From NCBI GenBank assembly GCA_003116975.1, contig BGKB01000016.1, forward strand, positions 251,127-315,126: a DNA stretch of 64,000 bases, in the 5' to 3' direction. Positions 36,311 through 46,570 of the stretch are shown here, piece after piece. Position 1 is the stretch's first letter. Each line of letters opens with the position of its first letter. Made by a program: the position numbers and the translations under genes. Source of the stretch: Aurantiochytrium sp. KH105 (Eukaryota > Sar > Bigyra > Thraustochytrida > Thraustochytriidae). The notes beneath the pieces were generated by a model. The model made no database searches. It was not told the DNA's origin and saw only the letters and a program-made list of their open reading frames with translations.

Positions 36311-37378
36311 TTACTGTACAAGGGTCTGTTTCTCGCAGGCCTGGCCATAGAATCCGTCAAAGCACGAGCAGACCCCAGTCTCCGTGTCGCAGATGCCGCG
36401 GCTGGAGCACACTGTGCGCTCTCCGGTACCGTCCTGAGCAACAGCCACAGTCGCAGTTGTCGGGGCCGCATCATCACTGTTGAGCACACCAGCATAGTAC
36501 GGCTGGCAGCCGTCGGAGGTGCATCCAGCAGTGTAAAGTGTCAGCAGTGGCTGGTTACCCGGGGTCTCGAGACTGGTAAAGGTGACGGAGATGACCTTGC
36601 TCGTGGAGGAGTCCGTATCGACACTGACTTCAATGTCATCAATCGCGCGCTGCGGCAGCGAAAGGAGGGCCTCCTTCACTGCGATAGACGCCAAGGTAGT
36701 CGTGGCAACGTCGATGGGGCGCGTAATCCAGGTCTCGCCACGCCAATCAGTGTAGCCGAGCAGAAACTGCGAGCCAGCCTTAAAAGCAGTGCCGACGGTG
36801 AGGGTGATGGTCTGCTCCTCGTTAATCTCCGCAACACCAGTCGAAGAGTACAGCGTGAGAGGGTCGTCACCGAGCTTGCACTTGCGGTCCATGCAGTTGT
36901 AGCCCTCGTAGCCGGGATCGCAGACGCAGACCTGAACCTTGGTGGCATCCCAGCCGGCGTAAGCAGCAGTGGTCGATCCATCAAGGTCGAGCTCGTTGAC
37001 CTGGTTCATGAGCTCGCAGGTACCATGGCCGTTGCACGTGTTACCACCGGGGCAAGACAAGCGCTCACAGCCCTCGCCCTCGAAGCCATCGTCGCACACG
37101 CATTCGCCCACGGAGCGATCGCATGTACCGCGGTTGCCGCATTCTGCATAGTGATGGGCGTCGCGCCCAGAGACGGTAATGTCGGGAACATCTGCCCAGG
37201 CCTTGGTGTAGGGGCATCTGCGCTCGCTGCAATCGCCGCTCATCCAGTTCGGGTAGCAGGCGCAGACATCGTCAGTGCCGCAGCGACCGTGACCGCTGCA
37301 CGAGTTCGGGCAGGCGCCGCGCACAGTTGCCGGAATGACCGCGAGCGCGGCAATCGCAATGAGAAAGGTCTTCTGCAT
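36311..37378 (-). CDS. Secreted EGF-repeat (tenascin-like) protein
   Basis: A 355-residue protein with a signal peptide (MQKTFLIAIAALAVIPATVRG, cleavage about residue 21). Three EGF-like modules follow: CPNSCSGHGRCG...SERRC at 23-55, CGNRGTCD...CERLSC at 80-109 and CNGHGTC...CVCDPGYEGYNC at 115-162. Residues 165-320 are a beta-rich, Thr/Val-rich region with one Cys pair; a fourth EGF module (CSSRGICDTETGVC...CFDGFYGQACE) closes the protein. No membrane anchor or GPI signal is seen, so it should be secreted or in the cell wall or scale layer. I chose ATG 37376-37378 because the frame before it encodes CACG-microsatellite residues. Confidence 0.8.
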   Translation of the reverse strand: MQKTFLIAIAALAVIPATVRGACPNSCSGHGRCGTDDVCACYPNWMSGDCSERRCPYTKAWADVPDITVSGRDAHHYAECGNRGTCDRSVGECVCDDGFEGEGCERLSCPGGNTCNGHGTCELMNQVNELDLDGSTTAAYAGWDATKVQVCVCDPGYEGYNCMDRKCKLGDDPLTLYSSTGVAEINEEQTITLTVGTAFKAGSQFLLGYTDWRGETWITRPIDVATTTLASIAVKEALLSLPQRAIDDIEVSVDTDSSTSKVISVTFTSLETPGNQPLLTLYTAGCTSDGCQPYYAGVLNSDDAAPTTATVAVAQDGTGERTVCSSRGICDTETGVCSCFDGFYGQACEKQTLVQ

Positions 37379-37503
37379 CGTCCTCAGTCTAATTCTACTT
37401 GGACTTGCTCTACGAGCAACGCACGCACGTCGAACCGCGTCGCTGGTTGCTCGGCACGCGGACGAGCTCGCGAGGCACCGCCAGGAAGCAAGCAAGTAAG
37501 AAA

Positions 37504-37532
37504 GCACGCACGCACGCACGCACGCACGCACG
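37504..37532. repeat. (CACG)n microsatellite
   Basis: About seven perfect CACG copies, about 130 bases upstream of the EGF-repeat gene start, flanked by GCAA/AAGC units. Confidence 0.95.
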
Positions 37533-39398
37533 TAAGCAAGAGATCTCCAACACGACTGCAAGCACAACTATGCGAGTGGACGCACGACAAGCAGGTTTGC
37601 TTGCTTCTTTTCTTGCTTGCCTGCTGTGCCGAGACACCTCGGGCGCTTTTGGCAGGAGCTCAACGTGCGCGCCCGGTCTCCCTCTCTGTCTCTCTCTGTC
37701 TCTCTACCTGCGTGTACAAACAGGAGCTGCGTTGCTTTACCGTTGAACGGCTTTGGGTTTATCACTCCACTGACGCTAACTCACTGGAGCCGCGGCGTGC
37801 AACTTGCCCACCGCGCACTCTGGCCGCGGCGTGCAAGCTCCGCGCATCGCGCCTGCTTTCGCCTCGAATGTCTAACGGTCCTCTGCGCCCTCTGCGCGGT
37901 CGGAAGGCTTGGCTAGAGGCCGCAGAGGACGTGGCCCACTGCAATTATGACACTCGAGCCCTGACAGCTCGTTGGCCCGCAGCGTCGCGCGCTCGAGGAG
38001 GGGAAATGAAGTCGAGTGCAGAGGGCCAGAGGAGACGAAGGTCCCTCCGCGCACACTGGAAAACAGGTATCGCGACACGAAATGAGCGTAGGGAGGGCCA
38101 AAATGAAACGGAAACATGCCGCTCTCTGCCAGCACACTGCGTTCATCTATGCGCAGGGGCCGAAACGAAAGAAACTAGGCGTTGATTGCCTTGGCACCAA
38201 GATGAGGTAAAAAAGTGGCGTCTTGGTAAAAGCGTCCCCGCGTTCAGGTTTGAGCCCGGCAAAAGGGGAGCTAGCTGTTGTTTATTTTGTTTGATTTTAT
38301 AAAGTTGCTTCGTTGGGCGGCGAGTCGCCTTACGACCGTTCCATTCACCGGGGCTTTCTGCTCGCTGGCCGGAAGTGGCCTTGTTCTCAGTAGCATAAAT
38401 CTAAAAACAACGGAAATGAAAGAGTGCGATTGCTTTTAATATTTATCTTTCTTCGGCGACCCGAGGAAATCGCCGTGCTGCCTACCTACTAGCCAGGCAG
38501 CTGGCGGGTGACCGACCCACCGACCCACTGACCGATCATCATGAATATCATGCCAGCTGCCAGTGCCTGCTACCACTGCCGGCACTCGTCGCTGTCCTGC
38601 GCGGCTAAAATGCCTAAAACGGAACTCCTGAGCAGACATTTCCTACCTTTTTCATGAAATTCTTTTTCGTTGCTCGTTTCGCGCGCACACGCCAAAGCCA
38701 AAACGAAACACTAATTTAGTCACACTGTCAAAATGTAGCTAATGTCGACGTGACGACACGCCTCTATGCTACAAAAGGTAAAAGAACGGTCCTAGTCAGA
38801 CTGTCCAGCTCGGAGTAGTCGGAGGCCACACTGGCAGGCAATGAGTCAACAGCTAGGGAGTGTCGCAGTTCTCGTCGTGCTAATCTTACTATGCACTGGT
38901 CAGCAGCCAGAGGGCTCTGCTGGCCATTTAGCGTCTATTAAGGACGGGACTGTCGAGTACAGGGGGGGGGGAGGGGATTATGACTTTGTTTTGATTCACA
39001 CTATGGCGTTCGCTGCGAGACCTGTTTCCCTGGAGCAGTCATCAAATTTCTTGGGATGCTGCTGGCGCGTGCCTCGCTTCGTATAGATTTTCATGCAATT
39101 ATGGATCCTTCCCCCCTTGGCGAGTGAGAGCAAATTTGCCGCTGCCAATGCCAAAAATGGAGGTTGCTGAGACGTGAGTCCATGTGAGCACGTGGTCTTG
39201 ATCCCAACAATCGGGATGGCTTTGACGCTGACCGCAGCGGGTCTCCACGGCCGTGATCATCGTTCTCGTCACCGTCATCGCTAGGCTCTTGTCTGCGGCA
39301 GCGTGCTCCGGGCTCGGGCTCATGAAAGGCACCAAGGTCCCTCCCAGCACTGCTTCCGCCTACTACGTGTGTGGAGTGTGTGTTGACCATGGTGACGC

Positions 39399-39433
39399 AG
39401 CAATAGCAGCAGCAGCAGCAGCAGCAGCAGCAG
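39399..39433. repeat. (GCA)n trinucleotide repeat
   Basis: About eight GCA copies upstream of the SLC30A9-like ATG. In the gene's frame it would be poly-Gln but an in-frame TAG at 39404-39406 precedes it, so it is 5' leader. Confidence 0.9.
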
Positions 39434-39502
39434 TTGCCTTGGCCAAGGGCCGCGTGTCGCGGCGCCGCTGGGCTCGCTCGGGCAGCGGCGGAGATTGGCA
39501 GC

Positions 39503-41281
39503 ATGCTGGCGAGGGCCGGCGCGCGCGGGGCGACGGCGCCGTGCTCTCTGCGAATCGCCTGCGAGAGCCACGCAGGCCGGCCGAGATCATGGCAGTCGAG
39601 CGGCCAAGTCCTGCGAGGCGGCAGCGCTCGGCGCCATACCGGGCTGGCCCGCAGGCGTGGTCTGGGCGGCGCGCTCGCAGCCGCGGCGGCCGACCGCGCG
39701 CGAGAAGATGCACTCACGCCCCAAGCACACTCGATGGCGGGCCAACAACTCGTCAACGGGGTCCCAGAGCTTAGGATACCAGCAAACAAGGCCTTGCGGA
39801 CAGCTGCAAATCCTCTTGCATTGCGACGCCGCGTGCGGGTCAGCATCAAGGCAGATGAAGTCTCGCAAGATTCAACGCGGCGCCCGAACTTGCGACCCCC
39901 TTCAATGGCCTGGTACCTTTTGCAGCCGTCAATGTTCTCCTCAGCAGCAGCAGGACCAGGAACAGGACCAGGACCAGGAGGACCCGTGCCTGGGTCGAGC
40001 TCAAACAATGACCACAGCAACGGAAAAAGTAATAGCACTGCACGTAAAACTCCCGGCGCCGCAGCCTCCGCATCTTCGAAAGAAGCTGGCGAGGCGCCAC
40101 CCGAACATGCAGTCCATGGCTCTGCCGTCAATCCGGGAGGCACTTCGGCCCCGCCCCTGAACTGGAAGACTGTCCAACGCGCTCTCGTGGGTAACTCCTT
40201 TATCACCTTGCTCAAATTCGGTGTATGGTGGCAGACAGGATCAGCGGCTATGCTTTCCGAGGCGATCCATACCCTCGCGGACTCGGGAAATCAAGCCCTT
40301 CTTCTAGCTGGCCTCCACCAGTCCTCGAATGCGCCAGATGGCCGCTTTCAGTATGGATACGGTCGTGCAGCCTTCTTCTGGGCGCTCGTCTCTGCTCTTG
40401 GCATGTTTTGGACGGGCGCCGGCGTCGCCATCTTTCACGGCGGATACAACCTCCTTCACCCAGAGAGCCACGCCGTGGAGACCTCGCTGGCGCTATGGGG
40501 TGTCCTAGGCGTGTCCTTTCTCGTCGACGGCTGGGTTCTTCGCATGACCCTCAAAGAGCTCTACGAGACCAAGCCGGCGGACAAGCCCTTTTGGAAGTAC
40601 GTCTGGTCCATTCGTGATCCTTTCATCATGGCGGTCATTATGGAAGACATGACTGCCTGCACGGGCGTCATCCTCGCGACCCTAGGCGTTGGGGCCACGC
40701 ATTATACGGGAGTCGTGTACTGGGACGCGATGGCGAGTCTTGGCATCGGAGCCTTGCTCGGCTTGGTGGCCCTGCAGCTGGTGCGTATGAACCAGCAGTT
40801 CCTGCTAGGCCACGCCATTGATCACGAGACGCTTAGCGGAATTCGCAAGATTCTCGTGCGTCGACCCTCCGTGGAAGCTGTCTACGGCGTGCAGAGTCAG
40901 TGGGTCGGCCCCTCCACCTTTTCCTACAAGGCAGAAGTCGATTTCGACGGAACATACTTGGCTGCCCATCTCGAAGACAAGTACGCACCACTCTTCATGA
41001 CTGCAACCGAGCGCGAGGACATCGAAGTTCTCATGAGCTGGTACGCTGAAGATGTGACACGTCTTGTTGAGCGTGAGGTTCGTGACATTGAGGTTGCAAT
41101 TCGGAAAAAGTACCCCGCTGCTGCCTTCATTGAACTTGAGCCTGACTCAAAGTACTCTGACGTCGAAGCTTTACCACGCGACCCCACCAACGACTCCCCG
41201 TACTATAGTGATGAGCAGGAAGAAATGCGTAGAGTAGACAACCAAATTGCGCGCCAGCTCAGTCGCACCTCGTCCCTCTAG
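39503..41281 (+). CDS. SLC30A9-like zinc transporter (CDF family)
   Basis: A 592-residue CDF protein of the ZnT9 subgroup. The core from about residue 220 matches SLC30A9: FGVWWQTGSAAMLSEAIHTLADSGNQALLLAG (TM2 site H256, D260), YGYGRAAFF, SALGMFWTGAG, HGGYNLLHPE, IRDPFIMAVIMEDMTACTGVILATLG (TM5 has E381/D382 instead of HxxxD, as in ZnT9) and KAEVDFDG in the C-terminal domain. SLC30A9 exports zinc from mitochondria. The first ~60 residues are Arg/Ala/Ser-rich and non-acidic, like a mitochondrial presequence. Residues ~145-215 are Gly/Pro/Ser-rich. I start at ATG 39503; the TTG-led extension has an in-frame TAG just upstream. Confidence 0.88.
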   Translation: MLARAGARGATAPCSLRIACESHAGRPRSWQSSGQVLRGGSARRHTGLARRRGLGGALAAAAADRAREDALTPQAHSMAGQQLVNGVPELRIPANKALRTAANPLALRRRVRVSIKADEVSQDSTRRPNLRPPSMAWYLLQPSMFSSAAAGPGTGPGPGGPVPGSSSNNDHSNGKSNSTARKTPGAAASASSKEAGEAPPEHAVHGSAVNPGGTSAPPLNWKTVQRALVGNSFITLLKFGVWWQTGSAAMLSEAIHTLADSGNQALLLAGLHQSSNAPDGRFQYGYGRAAFFWALVSALGMFWTGAGVAIFHGGYNLLHPESHAVETSLALWGVLGVSFLVDGWVLRMTLKELYETKPADKPFWKYVWSIRDPFIMAVIMEDMTACTGVILATLGVGATHYTGVVYWDAMASLGIGALLGLVALQLVRMNQQFLLGHAIDHETLSGIRKILVRRPSVEAVYGVQSQWVGPSTFSYKAEVDFDGTYLAAHLEDKYAPLFMTATEREDIEVLMSWYAEDVTRLVEREVRDIEVAIRKKYPAAAFIELEPDSKYSDVEALPRDPTNDSPYYSDEQEEMRRVDNQIARQLSRTSSL

Positions 41282-41783
41282 AAGCTCTTTTCTTTTCTTT
41301 CCCCCACGAACAAAGAGGAAATACACAAAGGGACGGTGATTACTCTACGTGTGTCAGAACCGCAGCCACCACAACGGACGCCACAATCGGTAGCGAGGTA
41401 ATTGTTTCTGCGCCCCGTATCGATTCGCTTGCGAATAACCGCGAATGAACGAGCGAGCGAGCTCAGAGCCTGTCTAGCAGTCGTTTTTTGTAAGCCAGAC
41501 CGTGTACCTTGTGTATCGTGGGAATCACGCGAGGCCCCATGAAGAGAATCTCAAGTGTGAAAGATGGGCCATAAAGTTTTACAGTAATGTTACAAACGCA
41601 AAGACAAACAAGTACACAAGCATCTACTTGCACCCCCAAAAAGTATACCTTGCATTGCATTGCATTGCATTGCATTGCATTGCATTACCTTGCCTTGCCT
41701 TGCCTTGTCTTGCCTTGCCTTGCCATCATACACACAATATCAAGTTTTCGCAAAATGCCGATCTCATTAAAGGAGAAACTAAT
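41282..41783. other. Convergent 3' intergenic region with pentamer repeat
   Basis: 3' flanks of the SLC30A9-like gene and CFAP57, with the compound TTGCA/TTGCC repeat. No gene seen. Confidence 0.5.
41649..41724. repeat. Compound (TTGCA)n/(TTGCC)n pentanucleotide repeat
   Basis: About seven TTGCA units pass directly into about seven TTGCC units, with one TTGTC. A single substitution in the unit separates the halves, so one array probably gave rise to the other. Confidence 0.95.
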
Positions 41784-44700
41784 TTACTTGCTTCCTGGTC
41801 GCTGTGGAAGACTTGGAATGCGTCTGCTGCGACCCGGGACGCCTTGACGAGTTGCGGGCCGGGAGACATCTTCCTGGCGGACGTCATCGTCGCCGTAGGG
41901 AGCTGCACCCATCGCATCGTGCGCTTGTTTTGTAGGGGTCGTGGCGGTCGCTGTGGTGGGGGCGGCGGTGGGAGCAGCGTGCTTGCTTCGTACGACGGAC
42001 TGGCGCTTGGCTCCACCAAAAGGAAAATTCGCGAGCTGATCCTCGGCTTGGTTTGAACCCATGCGACTTTCGAGCTCGGCAACCTTGGTTTCGAGCTGAT
42101 CGGCTCGCATCTTGTTGGCCACAGCCTCCTTGCGCAGTCTGTTGCACTCTGTAATGAGGAAGGCATTCTCCTGTACATGAGTTTTGGACTTGGTGTGGCC
42201 CTTGCGCTCTGAGATCCGCAGTGCCTTTTGCAAGGTCTCCACAGTCTTGAACATTTGATCGCGCTGGCGCTCAATTTCTTCCACGGAGGAGCGGTCTGTG
42301 GGCGAGGCGATAGCGTCGCCATTGATTCCGCCGGCGGGGCCTGCCGAGGTGTCGATGCCCAAACTGTGCTCCTGATCGACGCCGCCGCTGGGGGGATGTC
42401 CCAATCCACCTCCGACGCTGCCCTCCGTGCCGCCCGCAGGTGGTGCAATCCCAGCCCCGAGACCACTTCCACCAGCACCGCCAGAGGCGCTTCCCGAGCC
42501 CACGCCAGATCCCGCAGCCGCCACAGAAGGGAGCATGGGTGTGGACGCGGTCTTTGCGGACTTGCGGACCGACCAAAAGGGCTGCTTGAGCACCTGGCGC
42601 TGGTACGCCTCGGCAAGTATGGCGATGGCGTGCTTGGTATCAGAAGTCTGCGCACACGTCGTAATAGTGTGCGAGAGCGACGCGACTTCACGATCACGGT
42701 CGCGCAAACTTGCACGAAGCTTGTTGACCTCGTTCGAAAGAGCGTCCACCTTCATTTGCTTCGTGCTCATCTGTCGCTCGGTCACCTTTTTGCGCTCGAA
42801 TTCAGAAACGAGCTCGCTGTACATGGCACGTATGTGCGACTCGAGTTTGGCGATGTGTTGCTTCACAGGACCCTTTTCTTCCGTCAACTTCTCGATGCGG
42901 TGGTCCAGCACGTAGCGAAAGTTATCGAGCGTCTTCTGATTTGAGCGCAAATGCAGAATGGTCTTTTCCTTTTCGCGGAACGCGACTTCCCGCTGCTCGA
43001 GATTCGCCTCGTATCTTCGCAAAGTCGACTGCAAGCTGGCGACCTGGGCTTCGAGACTCTTGATTCGCGCCTCGTCATCAGCCTTGCTCTGCTTCATGGT
43101 TGATACCTTGTTTCGTAGACGCTGAAACTTATTTTGCTGCTCGACAAGCTGACCTTGCTTGATGGCAAGGTTCGAGCGCTCCTTTTGCACGGCCGTCTCC
43201 ACAGCTCCCTTGAGGTGAAGGAGTTCAAGATCATACTCGTGCTGCTGCTGCGAGACCGTCTCGGCATGGCGCTCGCGTTCCATTGTGAGCTCGCGCTCGA
43301 GCTGGTCAACTTCTTTTCGGAGCTGCTGAATCTGGTCGCCAAGAGACCGTTTCAAGACCTCAATCTCCTCAATGTGCTTGGTTTCCTGAGCAACAAGAAT
43401 CTCGTCCGTACGCTGACGCAAGTTTTCGATGGCTTCCGTTCGTTCATCAACGCGTCGTAGCGCGTCGCCGAGACGTTTTTCGTATTCGTTTTCGATGGTT
43501 TGCGCAGTCCCAACACGACTCGCCTCGAGACGCTGTTTTTCTTCCATGTGCTTTTGGACAAACTGCTCGTGGCGCTGCTGAAGTTCGTCGTAGCGAGCTC
43601 GTTCCTTGGTGACCGCTTTGGCGGACTCGGACCTCGCATTACGCACAGTTTCCATCCACTCGTTGTCTTTAAGATGCATTGCGTATTCGTGTGCGGCGAT
43701 AGCACTCTGAATCTCTTTTTTGGCGTCCTCTACAGCTTTCAGATTGTCGATCCACTCGCGATGCGAGACGAGAACGGAATCGGCGTCGTTCCTCCACAAG
43801 CTGACTTCGTTCTTCATGCCCTGGCGCAAGTTCAAGAGCTTGATTTCGTCCTCGGAAGCCCCAGGAAAACTCAAATGGAGTCTTTGGATAAAGCATGTGC
43901 CGTCACGAGCACTGGAAAAGAGGAAGCGGCCGTCAAAGGATCGGCGGAGACGCGTCACGGCATCACCATGCGATGCAAGCCGCTCGAATTCGCCACGGTA
44001 CGTGCTGAGCGGGTATCGATACACGCGAATGTCCCCAGTAGAGGTCCCTGCAAAGAGCGCAGTCTCATCGACGCTCAAGAGAAGACTTGTGATAACCTCT
44101 TCGGTCGTAGACATGCGTCTTTTCCAGCTTACGTCTTCGCCAGGATGACTCAGTCCTGGTCGACCCTCTGCGTTTTGCGCTGCTTGTTCGGGGGGAAGGC
44201 CCTTTTCAGGATCACTGGCAAAAATCTGCATGGTTTCTGCTCCACCGACAATCTCCCGCAGCGAACCGTCGGATCCAGCGACGACTGCACGTTCGGCGTC
44301 AGCATCGGTTGCGATCGACAAGAGCTGGCAGGTCTCGAACGAGGCACTGAGACCATCGACGCGCGCACCATTGACGACGCGTCTTGTCATGACGGTACCG
44401 TCGATGGCGACAGACGCAAGTACCGTGTCGCTACTGTTGAAAATGGCATCCTGTACCTTGCCGAGATGCTCAGAAAAGGTGTGCAGCAGCGAGGCCGAGT
44501 ACGTGCCGTACACGTTGATGCTCAAATTTGTGCTGCATATAAGATACTGTCCGCCGTGACTGAAGCATACAAAGGTGCAGGTCTTGAGGTAGATGCAGCC
44601 CTTTTCCCGTAGTTTACCTAAGATGAGATCGTACATTCGCACATGCTCCTTGAAGCCAATTGCAAGCAGCGAGCCATTCGGATGGAGGGCGACAGAGACT

Positions 44701-46049
44701 GGGTCCCCGAATCCGGGCGTAAGGTGGTGTTCGATTTCGCACTCCAGCGTCTCGAAATTGACGATGCGTAGCATTTTGTCTGGGCCGGCCGTCGCGAGCA
44801 GAGGGCGCGGCCCCAGACAGACGTCCATGACAGTGACTGGTCCGCGATGCTGCACAAAGGGAAACGGTTTGAAGGGGTCTTCGTTCTCGAGAATGATGTC
44901 GACATTTCCAAGCGGAAATTGCAAGAGGGAATTGCAGCGCGTGCAGCAGACGAGGGTGTCTGCAAGAGGGGAGATGGCGATGCTGGCCAGAATTTCCTTG
45001 TGAGCTGTCTGAAAGGTCTTCACGCACATAAAAGGTTCTTCCTGTCCCTCGGTGGTCTCTTCAAAAGCACAGAGCATTCCGTTGTTGCCACCAACGACGA
45101 AGCCGCGCTCGTGGATGGCGATCACCTCGGCACGAAGATAATCCGCCTCATCACGAGTTTCGAGCCGAATATTTTGCACGGCGACGAGCTTCATGCATCG
45201 TGTCTGCGTTGCTGCCGAGGCATCGGCCGTAAATACTGTGCACTCACCGCGCTCGTGCAGAGTAATCAAAGTGTTTTCGTCGAACCAGGCGTGGTCGACA
45301 AGGACTTGCTCTGCTTCGAGTTTTGGCTGCATGGTGGGCTGCAACTTCAGTTGGCAGTTCGATCCGAGCTTCCACAAGCGGAAAAACCCAGGACCTGTCA
45401 CGGAGACGACCGAGTTGTCGGTGGGATGAAAGCGGACTCGCGTTGCGTGCGTGGGGCACTTGGATTTCGCAATAAGCTTCTCCGCGTCCCACTTCCAGTA
45501 AAAGACTTCGTGGCGCGGGGCACCAATGCTCGTAAAGAGGAACTTTGAGTCGCCCGAAAAACACATTGAGACAACGTCGCCGATGCAAGCGGTCGGTCGC
45601 AGCTCGCGCAGCAGCTTTTGTGTGGCGACGTGAAAGATTGCAATGACGCAAGCCGCGCCAGCCTCGTCGTTGGCGTAGGCAACGGCAAGTGCAAGGCGGT
45701 CTGGGGAGACACACATGGCTGTAACTTTGGCTCGGAGCGGGAGAAAGCTCATTTCTCGCGTTTCAGTGTTGGCGTAGGCCACGCGTTTGCCAACAGGAAA
45801 GGCGATTTCGCGCTCGTTCAGATAGCACACGGTGTCGCGAATGGAACCCGAAATGCCAATCGAGGCCTCCATGCTGATGGACGTACGGACATCTTCCGGC
45901 TTGCAGTGCTTGTGAGCATCATGGCTGTCAGCACCGCCGCTGCCGCCAATCCTTGGTGCTGCGACAGTGCTCTCGGTGGAGTCCTCTTTACCCAAGAGAC
46001 CATCGTGCGTGAGCACATCAGCCTCATCGCCATCTTCGTTGCGCGTCAT
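41784..46049 (-). CDS. CFAP57 (WDR65)-like ciliary WD40/coiled-coil protein
   Basis: A 1421-residue protein. Residues ~55-760 are WD40 blades (NEREIAFPVGKRVAY, VSMCFSGDSKFLFT, VRFHPTDNSVVSVTGPGFFRLWKL, VTVMDVCLGPRPLLATAGPDKMLRI, VTRLRRSFDGRFLFSSARDGTCFI). Residues ~780-1215 are a long coiled coil (QQLRKEVDQLERELTMER). A Gly/Ala-rich linker and a second short coiled coil follow, then a basic tail. The order and the opening blade match CFAP57, which in Chlamydomonas and Tetrahymena helps assemble inner dynein arms. The related CFAP44/43 group is less similar in its opening. I start at ATG 46047-46049; the longer frame adds 41 residues unlike the family. Confidence 0.8.
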   Translation of the reverse strand: MTRNEDGDEADVLTHDGLLGKEDSTESTVAAPRIGGSGGADSHDAHKHCKPEDVRTSISMEASIGISGSIRDTVCYLNEREIAFPVGKRVAYANTETREMSFLPLRAKVTAMCVSPDRLALAVAYANDEAGAACVIAIFHVATQKLLRELRPTACIGDVVSMCFSGDSKFLFTSIGAPRHEVFYWKWDAEKLIAKSKCPTHATRVRFHPTDNSVVSVTGPGFFRLWKLGSNCQLKLQPTMQPKLEAEQVLVDHAWFDENTLITLHERGECTVFTADASAATQTRCMKLVAVQNIRLETRDEADYLRAEVIAIHERGFVVGGNNGMLCAFEETTEGQEEPFMCVKTFQTAHKEILASIAISPLADTLVCCTRCNSLLQFPLGNVDIILENEDPFKPFPFVQHRGPVTVMDVCLGPRPLLATAGPDKMLRIVNFETLECEIEHHLTPGFGDPVSVALHPNGSLLAIGFKEHVRMYDLILGKLREKGCIYLKTCTFVCFSHGGQYLICSTNLSINVYGTYSASLLHTFSEHLGKVQDAIFNSSDTVLASVAIDGTVMTRRVVNGARVDGLSASFETCQLLSIATDADAERAVVAGSDGSLREIVGGAETMQIFASDPEKGLPPEQAAQNAEGRPGLSHPGEDVSWKRRMSTTEEVITSLLLSVDETALFAGTSTGDIRVYRYPLSTYRGEFERLASHGDAVTRLRRSFDGRFLFSSARDGTCFIQRLHLSFPGASEDEIKLLNLRQGMKNEVSLWRNDADSVLVSHREWIDNLKAVEDAKKEIQSAIAAHEYAMHLKDNEWMETVRNARSESAKAVTKERARYDELQQRHEQFVQKHMEEKQRLEASRVGTAQTIENEYEKRLGDALRRVDERTEAIENLRQRTDEILVAQETKHIEEIEVLKRSLGDQIQQLRKEVDQLERELTMERERHAETVSQQQHEYDLELLHLKGAVETAVQKERSNLAIKQGQLVEQQNKFQRLRNKVSTMKQSKADDEARIKSLEAQVASLQSTLRRYEANLEQREVAFREKEKTILHLRSNQKTLDNFRYVLDHRIEKLTEEKGPVKQHIAKLESHIRAMYSELVSEFERKKVTERQMSTKQMKVDALSNEVNKLRASLRDRDREVASLSHTITTCAQTSDTKHAIAILAEAYQRQVLKQPFWSVRKSAKTASTPMLPSVAAAGSGVGSGSASGGAGGSGLGAGIAPPAGGTEGSVGGGLGHPPSGGVDQEHSLGIDTSAGPAGGINGDAIASPTDRSSVEEIERQRDQMFKTVETLQKALRISERKGHTKSKTHVQENAFLITECNRLRKEAVANKMRADQLETKVAELESRMGSNQAEDQLANFPFGGAKRQSVVRSKHAAPTAAPTTATATTPTKQAHDAMGAAPYGDDDVRQEDVSRPATRQGVPGRSRRIPSLPQRPGSK

Positions 46050-46570
46050 TTTGTATATCGACGCGAGGTCGAGACTGCGTCGATCGTGCACAGCGCGAGA
46101 CGATCTCTCGCGTGCTAGCGTTTGTTTGTCTTTCGTCGATTCACATTCCGGCACTTTGGTGGAGAAGTGCAAAGTCGCATCGCGTAGCCGTTGAGAAGGT
46201 GTGTACTCATACTGTCAGTCTCAGGTCATTTGGAGTACGCACGCCATGGGCATGAATGAATGTTCGGTATGGTATAAATTTACCACATCCCGTGATGTTG
46301 ACGCTTCGATAGAGCGACCTGAGCATATCTGTCCATCCGTACGATGGGCTCTTCTTCGAAATGGTGGATAGAAACGAAGAGCAGCTTGTTTCAGGTGCCC
46401 TAATTGAGGGTCCGTTTTTCTCACTCGCTGAGAGCCACGCCATTTTTTCTTTTCTTTTTGTCCTCGAACAGGAGGCACGTGCACGTCGGAATGCTCGGGT
46501 CTTCACGGCAAAGTCTCGATGCTCGCTGCCGCGACAGCAGCGAGGGATGAGCGCGGAGCGTCACGGGACC
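46050..46570. other. Divergent promoter region
   Basis: Between CFAP57 and the broken helical-bundle/ARM gene. A short frame at 46361-46609 is not family-like. No other gene seen. Confidence 0.5.

Larger units (their letters stand above)
37379..39502. other. Long divergent intergenic region
   Basis: About 2.1 kb between two divergent genes. It contains a CACG microsatellite, a CTCT/TCTG run (about 37678-37703), GC-rich and AT-rich blocks, a G-run at about 38963-38971 and a GCA repeat at the 3' end. I see no convincing gene, tRNA or transposon. Confidence 0.5.

Noticed and set aside
37025..38185. 386-codon plus-strand frame
   Set aside because: Antisense to the EGF-repeat gene, then low-complexity intergenic DNA.
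38841..39086. 81-codon frame with a signal-peptide-like start
   Set aside because: Short, contains a poly-Gly run from a G tract, and has no family features.
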